A DNA stretch of 64,000 bases from Streptosporangium violaceochromogenes (lineage in GTDB: Bacteria > Actinomycetota > Actinomycetes > Streptosporangiales > Streptosporangiaceae). A model generated the notes under the pieces. The model was not told where the DNA came from and did no database searches. It was given only the letters and a program-made list of their open reading frames with translations. The stretch is from the NCBI RefSeq assembly GCF_014654615.1, contig NZ_BNBB01000002.1:248001-312000 (forward strand). Direction: 5' to 3'. Each line of letters opens with the position of its first letter. The first letter of the stretch is position 1. The position numbers were made by a program, and so were the translations under genes. Shown piece after piece: positions 43,383 through 51,099 of the stretch.

Positions 43383-45362
43383 TCACGACAGCGACTCCGG
43401 CCGCTTCCACTCCCGGCCGAGGACGTGCCGGTCGAGGAAGGCGAGCATGGTCTCGTACCAGACCACGACGTTTCCCGGTTTGAGCACCCAGTGGTTCTCG
43501 TCGGGAAAATACAGGAACTTCGACTCCACCCCCGCCCGCCGCAGGTCCCACCACAGGCGCAGCCCCTCGCCGATGGGCACCCGGTAGTCCTTGTCCCCGT
43601 GAATGACCAGCATCGGCGTGGAGACGGCCTCCAGCGACATGTGCGGGGAGAGAGCGCGGTAACGCTCGCCGCCGGGGGCGCCGAACTCGCGCTGCCAGTA
43701 CATGGCCGCGTCGGTGGTGCCCGCGAACTGGTCCAGGTGCCACAGCGAGGCGTGGGCGACGATCGCCTGGAACCGGTCGGTGTGACCGGCGATCCAGTTG
43801 GCCATGTAGCCGCCGAACGAGCCGCCCATCGCCGCGGTCCTGGTGGCGTCGGCCTCGGGCGCCTCAAGGGCGGCGTCCGTGATCGACATCAGGTCGGCGT
43901 GGGTGCGCGGCCCCCAGTCGCCCCAGCCGCGCCGGATCGTCTCCTGGCCGTAGCCGGTGGACAGGCACGGGTCCGGCAGCAGGACCGCATACCCCCGCTG
44001 TGCCATGATCCAGGGGTTCCACCGCCAGGACCAGTCGTTCCAGGACGACAGCGGTCCCCCGTGGATCCACAGCAGCAACGGTGCGGGGCTCTCGGCCGAG
44101 GCGTCCGGGGGCAGCACCAGCCAGGCCCGGAGGTCCGCGCCGTCGTCGGCGGTCGCCGTGACCTCGCGGAGGGTTCCGGGGACCTCGGGCCGGGGGGCCG
44201 GGGAGGCCAGTTCCCGGACCTCGCCGCCGGCGGTGACACGGACCGGCCCCGGAGCCCGGTCCACCGCGCCGCGCAGCGCGTAGAGGGTGCCGTCGCAGGC
44301 GACGTTGAGCGACAGGTAGGCCCCGTCGTCGGGGGTGACCCGTACCGGCTCCGAGCCGTCGGCAGGAACGTGGAAGATCGGGCGGCGGCCCCGGTGGTCG
44401 GCGGCCATGTACAGCGACCGGGAGTCGGGGGCCCAGGCGAAGTCCGTCGGCCACAGCTCGCCGCCCACCGCGCGCCCCTCGCCGGAGGCCAGGTCCACGA
44501 TCCACAGCGCGGTGCGGGGGATCCGCTCGGTGTCGGCGTGGACGACCCGCACGCAGGCGACCAGGCGGCCGTCCGGAGAGATCTTGACCGGCCCCTCGAA
44601 GTCGTGGCCCTCCTGGTCGGACAGGATTCGCCGGGTACCGTCACCGCCCGTCTCGATCGCCACCAGCAGCCAGCGGAGCTCACCTCCCGGCAGGTTAAGC
44701 ATCCAGTTGGCCACGACCGTGGCGCCGTCCGGTGTGATGGCGTAGTCGGAGTGGAACAGCGCCTTTCCCGGCTGCGGGGTGAGGTCCCTGACGCCGGTCA
44801 GCCGGTCGTCGCCGAGCGTTCCCGCGAACAGCCGCACCTCGCCGGGGCCGAGGTCGTGGTCCCAGTGGCGCACCGGGTAGTCCTCGTGCAGGACGGCGCT
44901 GATCCCGGCCTCCTGGCGGGCCTTGCGCCGATCGGCCTCGGTCGCCTCGTCGCCGGGGAGCACGTCCGCGCCGAAGACCACGTTCGGCCCGCCGGCGGCG
45001 AACCCGGCGATGCCACCGGGCCGGCGGGCCACCTGCCGGGCCTCGCCTCCGGCCGCGGGCAGCAGCCACAGGGCCGGGACCTCCTCGTCGGGGTCCTTGA
45101 CCTGCGGGTCGGGGCGCCGGGAGCCGAAGAGGATGTCGCCCGAGGCGGTGAACTCCACCCCGGCCTCCCCCTTCACGGACCGGGTCAGCCGGTGGGGCGC
45201 GCCCCCGTCGAGGGGGATCTCCCATAGGGAGGTGCCGTAGGACCTGCCGTCGGGGGTCGGCGCCTGGACCACGCTCACCAGACGGTTCCCGTCGGGGGAG
45301 AGCCGCAGGGATGTCACTCGCGGAAGGCCGACATATTCGCGAATGTCGCTAAATGGGGTCAC
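43383..45362 (-). CDS. S9 family prolyl oligopeptidase
   Basis: About 659-residue cytoplasmic serine peptidase (S9C acylaminoacyl-peptidase-like). N-terminal beta-propeller (about 1-390) with repeated blade motifs such as LRLSPDGNRLVSVVQ, ITPDGATVVANWML, ISPDGRLVACVRV and FAWAPDSRSLYMAAD. C-terminal alpha/beta-hydrolase domain (about 400-655): LLWIHGGPLSSWNDW (oxyanion), GGSFGGYMANWIAGHTDRF (nucleophile Ser), HGDKDYRVPIGEG (Asp) and FPDENHWVLKPGN (His). Start GTG 45362 (VTPFSDIREYVG); 45410 is an in-frame alternative. Divergent from the ferrochelatase gene. Confidence 0.93.
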   Translation of the reverse strand: MTPFSDIREYVGLPRVTSLRLSPDGNRLVSVVQAPTPDGRSYGTSLWEIPLDGGAPHRLTRSVKGEAGVEFTASGDILFGSRRPDPQVKDPDEEVPALWLLPAAGGEARQVARRPGGIAGFAAGGPNVVFGADVLPGDEATEADRRKARQEAGISAVLHEDYPVRHWDHDLGPGEVRLFAGTLGDDRLTGVRDLTPQPGKALFHSDYAITPDGATVVANWMLNLPGGELRWLLVAIETGGDGTRRILSDQEGHDFEGPVKISPDGRLVACVRVVHADTERIPRTALWIVDLASGEGRAVGGELWPTDFAWAPDSRSLYMAADHRGRRPIFHVPADGSEPVRVTPDDGAYLSLNVACDGTLYALRGAVDRAPGPVRVTAGGEVRELASPAPRPEVPGTLREVTATADDGADLRAWLVLPPDASAESPAPLLLWIHGGPLSSWNDWSWRWNPWIMAQRGYAVLLPDPCLSTGYGQETIRRGWGDWGPRTHADLMSITDAALEAPEADATRTAAMGGSFGGYMANWIAGHTDRFQAIVAHASLWHLDQFAGTTDAAMYWQREFGAPGGERYRALSPHMSLEAVSTPMLVIHGDKDYRVPIGEGLRLWWDLRRAGVESKFLYFPDENHWVLKPGNVVVWYETMLAFLDRHVLGREWKRPESLS

Positions 45363-45460
45363 GGTCCCGAACCTACCCCGAGGCCCTTCCCCGATCACGT
45401 ATACGCACAAATGACGCTTATCCCATTACCCTGTGCGACCGGGCGCGAGGAGGTCCCGGC

Positions 45461-46441
45461 ATGCGGTTTGATGAACCCATGGGGACCTACGACGCACTGC
45501 TCGTCGTCTCCTTCGGGGGACCGGAGAAGCCGGACGACGTGATGCCGTTCCTGGAGAACGTGGTGCGGGGACGGGAGATCCCGCGCGAGCGGCTGCTTGA
45601 GGTCGAGGCGCACTACCGGCGCTTCGGCGGGCGCAGCCCGATCAACCGGCAGTGCCGCGACCTGATCGCCGCCGTCGAGCCGACCGTCGGCCTGCCGGTC
45701 TACTGGGGCAACCGCAACTGGCACCCCTACCTGGAGGACACGCTGCGGCGGATGGCCTCCGACGGCGTGCGCCGGGCCGCCGCCTTCGTCACCGCCGCCT
45801 ACAGCTCCTACTCGTCCTGCAGGCAGTACCTCGACGACATCGCGCTGGCCAGGGCCGCGGTGGAGAACGCCCCCGAGGTGGTCAGACTCCGGCACTACTT
45901 CGACCACCCCGGCTTCGTCGCGGCGATGACCGACCACACCCGCGAGGCCCTCGCGCGCCTGCCCGCCGAACACCGGGACGCGGCGCGCCTGGTCTTCACC
46001 GCGCACAGCATCCCGGTCTCGATGGCCGCCACGGCCGGGCCGTACGGCGGAGCCTACGAGGCGCAGCTGCGCCGTACGGCCCAGGCCGTCACCGCCGGGC
46101 TCGGCGGCGGCCACGCCTGGGACCTCGTCTGGCAGAGCCGCAGCGGCCCGGCGCACATCCCGTGGCTGGAACCCGACGTCTGCGACCACCTGCGCGCGAT
46201 CGACGCCCCGGCGGTGGCGCTGGTGCCGATCGGTTTCGTCTCCGACCACATGGAGGTCGTCTACGACCTCGACGTGGAGGCCGCGGCGCTGGCCGAGAAG
46301 ACGGGCCTGCCGCTGGTCAGGGCGGCGACGGCCGGCACGCACCCCCGGTTCGTCTCGATGATCGGCGAGTTGCTCGCCGAACCCGAACCGGCCCCGTGTC
46401 CGGCCACCTGCTGCCCGGCCCCGCCCCGCCGCGGGGCGTGA
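45461..46441 (+). CDS. cpfC: Coproporphyrin III ferrochelatase with C-terminal [2Fe-2S] cysteines
   Basis: 326-residue chelatase (HemH/CpfC) inserting Fe2+ into coproporphyrin III. Signatures: ALLVVSFGGPEKPDDVMPFLENV, RFGGRSPINRQ, PVYWGNRNWHPYLEDT, YSSYSSCRQYLDDI, VFTAHSIPVSMA (metal-binding His) and IGFVSDHMEVVYDLD (catalytic Glu). Cys120 and the C-terminal group CPATCC (313-318) correspond to the cluster ligands of actinobacterial ferrochelatases. The ATG at 45461 with AGGAGG seven bases upstream sets the start; ATG 45479 is possible. The other heme genes are over 40 kb away. Confidence 0.94.
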   Translation: MRFDEPMGTYDALLVVSFGGPEKPDDVMPFLENVVRGREIPRERLLEVEAHYRRFGGRSPINRQCRDLIAAVEPTVGLPVYWGNRNWHPYLEDTLRRMASDGVRRAAAFVTAAYSSYSSCRQYLDDIALARAAVENAPEVVRLRHYFDHPGFVAAMTDHTREALARLPAEHRDAARLVFTAHSIPVSMAATAGPYGGAYEAQLRRTAQAVTAGLGGGHAWDLVWQSRSGPAHIPWLEPDVCDHLRAIDAPAVALVPIGFVSDHMEVVYDLDVEAAALAEKTGLPLVRAATAGTHPRFVSMIGELLAEPEPAPCPATCCPAPPRRGA

Positions 46442-46476
46442 AAGGGGCTTGGGGGTGACGGGCGGCTTTGAGGGCT

Positions 46477-47829
46477 TCAAGGGTAGGCGTGGGCGTAGGC
46501 CCGGGCGATGGCCATGACCTTGGCGACGTAGGACCAGGAGTGGTTGTAGAACCACACGGCCTTCTCCAGCCTGGCCCCGCCCTGCCCGGCGCCGTTGGCG
46601 CACAGGTAGCCGGCCGCCGAGGGAACGGCGTCGTAGGGGCTCCAGATGTCGGCGGTTCCGTCGCCGTCGCCGTCGCGGCCGTACGCCTTCCAGGTGGCGG
46701 GCATGAACTGCATCGGCCCCAGGGCCCCCGCCGACGACGGCCCGTTGTCACGCCCGTGTGAGCTCTCCACCTGGCCGATCGCGGCCAGCACCGTCCACGA
46801 CAGACCCGGGCAGACCACGGCCGACCTGCGGTAGAGCTCCAGATAGCTTCCCGGGCGGCCGACCGTGCCCCGGCCGGCCGAGGGCCGCTCCCCCACCGCG
46901 GGCGTCTCGCTCCCGGTCTCCCCCACCGTTCCGGAGGCCCGGCCGGTACGGCCCGTGCCCACCGCCACCACCTGCGCGCCCGCGCCCACCAGCCTGCGCA
47001 CCCCCGCGCCCAGGGTGGCCGTCTCCTTCCGCGGGCCGTGCACCAGCAGCGCCACCCCCGGCAGCAGGCCGAGCCGCCGCCCGGTCTCCACGCCCACCAG
47101 GCCGTCGACGCCGGGAAGGCCGAACGAGGCGGACGCCGCCACCCGCAGGGCGGGGCCGCCCTCGATTTGGCAGCGCGCGCCCGGGGTCAGCCCGAGACGG
47201 CGCGCCGCCGCGCCGGCGACGACCAGCTCTCCCCTGGCGAGCGCCTCCCACACCCCTCGGTGACCGGCGACGGCCCGGGGCGTCCAGGCCCGGAACCGGG
47301 CCGGGTCGACCGCGAGGAGGTTGAGCCCGCCCCCGCGTACCCTGACCGCCCCTGCGTCGAAGGAGTCGATCTTCCGGACGTGTTCGAGCCGGGAGATGTC
47401 CTCCTTGGTCCGCGGAGACATCTCCGATGGGGAGACCACCAGCAGCCGGGGCGGGGTGAGGGTGATCCCGGGGCCGCTCGTGACGGGGGCGACCGGCGTC
47501 GCGGCACCCGGTGTCGTGGGACCCGGTGTCGTGGGACCCGGTGTCGTGGGACCCGGTGTCGGGACGGCCGGTGTCGGGACGGCCGGAGCCGGGACGGCCG
47601 GAGCCGGGACGGCCGGAGCCGGATCCGTCCTCGCGGGAACGAACGCCGGGGAGCCGGCCCGCGGGGCGAGCCCGGCGAGATCCTGAACGGCCGGCCCGGC
47701 GACGGCGGACGCCGGGGAGGGGACGGGACGGGTGACGATGATCACCGCGCCGGCGACGGCCGCGAGGGCCGTCACGGCCATCACCGTGACGAAAACCCCC
47801 AATCTGGGAAGAGGCCACACCGCGCTCAC
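46477..47829 (-). CDS. Lytic transglycosylase with MacB/FtsX-like extracytoplasmic domain
   Basis: 450-residue exported or membrane-anchored protein. The N-terminal helix (about 10-32) is followed by Pro-rich pentapeptide repeats (about 55-110). The middle domain (about 120-300), with ISRLEHVRKIDSFDAGAVRVRG, LNLLAVDPARFRAWTP, ARGELVVAGAAARRLGLTPGAR and GLVGVETGRRLGLLPG, resembles the periplasmic core domain of MacB/FtsX-type permeases. The C-terminal SLT-type domain (about 325-450) has AAIGQVESSHGRDNGPSSAG (catalytic Glu), GPMQFMPATWKAYG and DIWSPYDAVPSAAGYLC. It presumably cleaves peptidoglycan glycan strands. The start GTG 47829 follows GGGG at five bases; a TTG at 47850 is possible. Divergent from an MFS gene. 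Confidence 0.85.
   Translation of the reverse strand: MSAVWPLPRLGVFVTVMAVTALAAVAGAVIIVTRPVPSPASAVAGPAVQDLAGLAPRAGSPAFVPARTDPAPAVPAPAVPAPAVPTPAVPTPGPTTPGPTTPGPTTPGAATPVAPVTSGPGITLTPPRLLVVSPSEMSPRTKEDISRLEHVRKIDSFDAGAVRVRGGGLNLLAVDPARFRAWTPRAVAGHRGVWEALARGELVVAGAAARRLGLTPGARCQIEGGPALRVAASASFGLPGVDGLVGVETGRRLGLLPGVALLVHGPRKETATLGAGVRRLVGAGAQVVAVGTGRTGRASGTVGETGSETPAVGERPSAGRGTVGRPGSYLELYRRSAVVCPGLSWTVLAAIGQVESSHGRDNGPSSAGALGPMQFMPATWKAYGRDGDGDGTADIWSPYDAVPSAAGYLCANGAGQGGARLEKAVWFYNHSWSYVAKVMAIARAYAHAYP
47506..47623 (-). repeat. Two adjacent 15-bp tandem repeat arrays inside the transglycosylase gene
   Basis: Unit ACCCGGTGTCGTGGG occurs three times exactly plus a variant (47506-47565), followed by four copies of a related unit ACGGCCGGAGCCGGG or ACGGCCGGTGTCGGG (47564-47623). 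Together they encode pentapeptides of the TTPGP and VPAPA types in the linker. Length polymorphism between strains is likely. Confidence 0.85.
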
Positions 47830-47953
47830 GTTAGCCCCAAGCGACCGCAATGTACGTCGTTGCGGGAAAAATCATTTGCTGAGCCGTGGATCAGTAAGGG
47901 ATCGTCTGTACGTTCCGCGCCGGGGAGGGCCGGAGCGGCGGGAAAGGGGACGA

Positions 47954-49147
47954 GTGGTGGTCGGGCCGTACCGGAGGCTGTTCGACAGGCCCGGCGTCAA
48001 GGGATTCGTCATCGCGGGGTTCTTCGGGCGGATGCCGATGTCGATGCTCGGCATCGGCGTCGTCGTGCTCATCCAGGCGCTCACCGGCTCCTACGCCACC
48101 GCGGGCGCGGTCGCCGCCACGGTCAGCCTCTCCTACGCCGTCGCCGCCCCCTTGAGCGGGCGCCTGGTGGACAGGTTCGGCCAGGCCAGGGTAATCGTCC
48201 CCCTGGTCCTGACGCACGGCGCCGCGCTGACGGGCCTGATGCTCTGCGGGAGGTTCGGGGCGCCGGCCTGGACGCTGTTCGTCACCGGCGTCGTGGTGGG
48301 GGCGAGCGCGATGTCGCTCGGCTCGCTCGTACGGGCCCGCTGGTCGCACCTGCTGGCGGGGTCCGGCGATCTGCACGCCGCCTTCTCCTTCGAGTCGGTC
48401 GCCGACGAGATGATCTTCGTCGCCGGGCCCGCGCTGGTCACCGCGCTGGCCACGCTGGTCAATCCCTACACCGGCCTGATCGTCGCTCTGACGTGCACGC
48501 TGGCGGGCACCCTCGCCCTCGCGATGCAGCGCGCCACCGAACCGCCGGTGAAGGCGGACGCCGGGCACTCCGGCACGCCGATCACCATCCCCGGGGTGGC
48601 TCTGCTGGCGGGCGTCTTTCTGGCGATGGGAGCGACGTTCGGGTCGGTGGACCTGATCACGGTGGCCTTCGCCGAGGAGCGCGGCGCCAAGGCCGCCGCC
48701 GGCCTGCTGCTGGCGGCGATCGCGAGCGGGAGCCTGCTGTCCGGCCTCTGGTACGGCGTGCGACGGTGGAGGATCTCGCTGCGCAGCCGGTTCGTCCGCG
48801 CTCTGGGGCTGTTCGCGGCCGGGCTGGTCCCGATCACCCTGGTCGGGGACGTGAGGGCCATGGCGGCGGCGATGTTCCTCGCCGGGCTGGCCATCTCACC
48901 GACGATCATCACGGGATACACGCTGATCGAGCGGCTGGTCCCGGCCCGCCTGCTCACCGAGGGCATGTCGTGGGTCTCGACCGCGGTCGGGCTCGGCGTG
49001 GCCCTCGGCGCCTGGGCCGGCGGACGGCTCACCGACGCCTTCGGCGCCTCCAACGCCTACGGCTTCTCCTTCGGCTGCGCCCTGCTCGCGGCGGTCATCG
49101 GGGTCGGCGGCTCCGCCTGGCTGCGCACCCCTGTTCCCCAGCAGTAA
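47954..49147 (+). CDS. Major facilitator superfamily transporter
   Basis: 397-residue, 12-helix transporter. Start at GTG 47954 with AGGGG upstream gives VVVGPYRRLFDRPGVKG; the upstream frame overlaps the divergent transglycosylase. Visible helices include GFVIAGFFGRMPMSMLGIGVVVLI, TAGAVAATVSLSYAVAAP and VALLAGVFLAMGATFGSVDLIT. The loop GRLVDRFGQARVIVPLV is the MFS motif A. Resembles the SCO-type uncharacterised MFS exporters; the substrate is unknown. It is followed after 97 bases by an oxidase gene in the same direction. Confidence 0.87.
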   Translation: MVVGPYRRLFDRPGVKGFVIAGFFGRMPMSMLGIGVVVLIQALTGSYATAGAVAATVSLSYAVAAPLSGRLVDRFGQARVIVPLVLTHGAALTGLMLCGRFGAPAWTLFVTGVVVGASAMSLGSLVRARWSHLLAGSGDLHAAFSFESVADEMIFVAGPALVTALATLVNPYTGLIVALTCTLAGTLALAMQRATEPPVKADAGHSGTPITIPGVALLAGVFLAMGATFGSVDLITVAFAEERGAKAAAGLLLAAIASGSLLSGLWYGVRRWRISLRSRFVRALGLFAAGLVPITLVGDVRAMAAAMFLAGLAISPTIITGYTLIERLVPARLLTEGMSWVSTAVGLGVALGAWAGGRLTDAFGASNAYGFSFGCALLAAVIGVGGSAWLRTPVPQQ

Positions 49148-49160
49148 TCATGAGTATTGT

Positions 49161-49187
49161 TCACATTTGCGGATCGGGCGAATGTGA
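49161..49187 (+). promoter_or_regulatory. Inverted repeat upstream of the aldonolactone oxidase gene
   Basis: TCACATT (49161-49167) and AATGTGA (49181-49187) are exact 7-bp complements 13 bases apart, 58 bases before the oxidase start. It could be an operator; the halves resemble half of a CRP site (TGTGA) but are spaced too widely. Confidence 0.3.
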
Positions 49188-49244
49188 GCCGACACCACGG
49201 ATGGACCACGCGCGTTCCGTGACGCCGAACGTCGAGGAGCGAGC

Positions 49245-50561
49245 ATGCGCGACACCTTCCGCAACTGGGCGGGCAACCAGTCCGCCACGCCGACGGAGAC
49301 CGCCGCCCCCGCGTCCGCGGAGGAGGTGGCCCGGGCCGTACGGGAGGCCGCCGAGGCGGGGCGGCGGGTACGGATGGCCGGCAGCGGCCACTCCTTCACC
49401 GGGATCGCGCTGACCGACGGCCTGCTCCTGCGGCCGGACGCGCTGACCGGCATCCGCGCGAGCGGCGACGGCTGGGTGACGGCCGCGGCCGGGACGCCGC
49501 TCCACGTCCTCAACGAGGAACTCGACCGGATGGGCCTGGCCCTGGGGAACATGGGGGACATCTCCGCCCAGACCCTGGCCGGGGCCATCCAGACCGGCAC
49601 CCACGGCACCGGCAGGGACATCGGCGGGCTGGCCGATCAGGTGATCGGCCTGGAGATGGTGCTCGCCGACGGCGAGATCGTCACGGTGTCCGCCGGCGGC
49701 ACCCGGAAGATCCGTGACGGGATCGGCGAGCGGGACCTGTTCGACGCGGCCCGGGTGGGGCTGGGCGCGCTCGGCGTGGTGACCGCGGTGACCTTCCGGG
49801 TGGAACCGTCCTTCCTGCTGCACAGCGTCCGGCGGCCGATGAGCCTGACCGGGATCCTCGACACCCTCGGCGCGCTCACCTCGGACAACGAGCACCTCGA
49901 CTTCTTCTGGCTGCCGCACACCGACACCTGCCTGACCAAGTGCAACAACCGGAGCCCGGGACCGGCCGCCCCGCCGAGCGCCTTCCGGCACTGGCTGGAC
50001 AACCGGTTCCTGGAGAACACCCTGTTCGGCGCGCTCTGCGGGATCGGCGGGCGCTTTCCCGGCGTGATCCCCCGGATCAACGCGCTCTCGGCGGCGGCGC
50101 TGTCGGCCTCGGCCCGGACCGACACCTCCTACAAGGTCTTCGCCACCGTGCGGGACGTGCGCTTTCTGGAGATGGAGTACGCCATCCCCCGCGAGCACCT
50201 CGGCGAGGCCCTGAGCCGGACCCGCGACCTGATCGAGCGGAGCGACTGGAGGATCACCTTCCCGATCGAGGTCCGGGTCGCCCCCTCCAGCGACGCATGG
50301 CTGTCGACCGCCTACGGCAGAAGGACGGCCTACATCGCCTGCCACGTCTACCGGCCGACCCCGAACCCCGCCTACTTCGAGGCCGTCGAGGAGATCATGA
50401 CGGAATTCGGCGGCCGGCCGCACTGGGGAAAGATCCATACGCGGGACGCGGCCTACCTGGCCACGGTCTACCCGCGCTTCGCGGCCTTCCAGACGCTGCG
50501 CGACCGGCTGGACCCCGAGCGCGTGTTCGCCAACGACCACCTGGACACCGTCCTGGGCTGA
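49245..50561 (+). CDS. Aldonolactone (D-arabinono/L-gulono-1,4-lactone) oxidase family protein
   Basis: 438-residue FAD enzyme of the vanillyl-alcohol oxidase superfamily. The PP-loop RVRMAGSGHSFTGIALTDG contains the His expected to carry covalent FAD (GHSF). The FAD pocket continues with GDISAQTLAGAIQTGTHGTG, ARVGLGALGVVTAVTFRVEP and the C-terminal ALO domain (GKIHTRDAAYLATVYPRF with HWGK just before). Substrates in bacteria are uncertain: sugar lactones, xylitol/sorbitol (as in alditol oxidase) or other polyols. GAGGAG before the ATG at 49245 sets the start. It may be cotranscribed with the MFS gene. Confidence 0.88.
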   Translation: MRDTFRNWAGNQSATPTETAAPASAEEVARAVREAAEAGRRVRMAGSGHSFTGIALTDGLLLRPDALTGIRASGDGWVTAAAGTPLHVLNEELDRMGLALGNMGDISAQTLAGAIQTGTHGTGRDIGGLADQVIGLEMVLADGEIVTVSAGGTRKIRDGIGERDLFDAARVGLGALGVVTAVTFRVEPSFLLHSVRRPMSLTGILDTLGALTSDNEHLDFFWLPHTDTCLTKCNNRSPGPAAPPSAFRHWLDNRFLENTLFGALCGIGGRFPGVIPRINALSAAALSASARTDTSYKVFATVRDVRFLEMEYAIPREHLGEALSRTRDLIERSDWRITFPIEVRVAPSSDAWLSTAYGRRTAYIACHVYRPTPNPAYFEAVEEIMTEFGGRPHWGKIHTRDAAYLATVYPRFAAFQTLRDRLDPERVFANDHLDTVLG

Positions 50562-50957
50562 CGGCCCCGGGCGGATCCGCGCCCATCCTCTGTTCCCCGA
50601 ATCGGCCCCTTGTCACAGGGTTTTCGGTAAAGGCGTGCGTAAAGCCTCCCTCGAAGAATGACGCATCGGCGTGTCCCGCCGTCGCGCGGGTACGCGTGAG
50701 GGGCAGATTCGCAGACGCCCCGCGCCGCTCAACCCCGAGGGAGTCCGCCGGAGATGACCTTCTCCCGCCGTCCAGGCCCGCCGTCCCCTACCACCACGGC
50801 GGCCCTCCGCCACGAGAGCGGCGGAGCGTTCCCGCCGCCGTCTTTCCGCTCTTCCCCCAAGTCCGCGACGCCACCCAGGGTTATTGGGGAGAATCCGTCG
50901 AGGACTCCGCACGCACTACTCCGCATCGGTGCCCGGTAAGTAGATGAATGGAGTAAA
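50562..50957. other. Intergenic region without a recognised gene
   Basis: About 400 bases between the oxidase stop and the sepH regulatory region. No open frame here has a credible domain or ribosome site. A stretch with CACAGGGTTTTCGG near 50614 is AT-richer but forms no strong hairpin. Possible untranslated leader or promoter DNA for sepH. Confidence 0.45.
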
Positions 50958-50973
50958 TGTGACGGGCGTCACA
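50958..50973. promoter_or_regulatory. Perfect CRP-type binding site upstream of sepH
   Basis: TGTGACGGGCGTCACA matches TGTGA-N6-TCACA at all ten defined positions. It lies 127-142 bases upstream of the sepH ATG. A weak TACGGT -10 at 51019-51024 is the nearest candidate for its promoter. Confidence 0.65.
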
Positions 50974-51099
50974 TCGCTGCGAGCCCCATCCAGGAAGGCG
51001 ATGTTCGGACATGCCGGGTACGGTGCTGGCAGGCAACCGGCACACGCGAGAGACTCAAGGGTCCGGGGGAAGATTGAGCACGACGACGAAGGGACTCGC

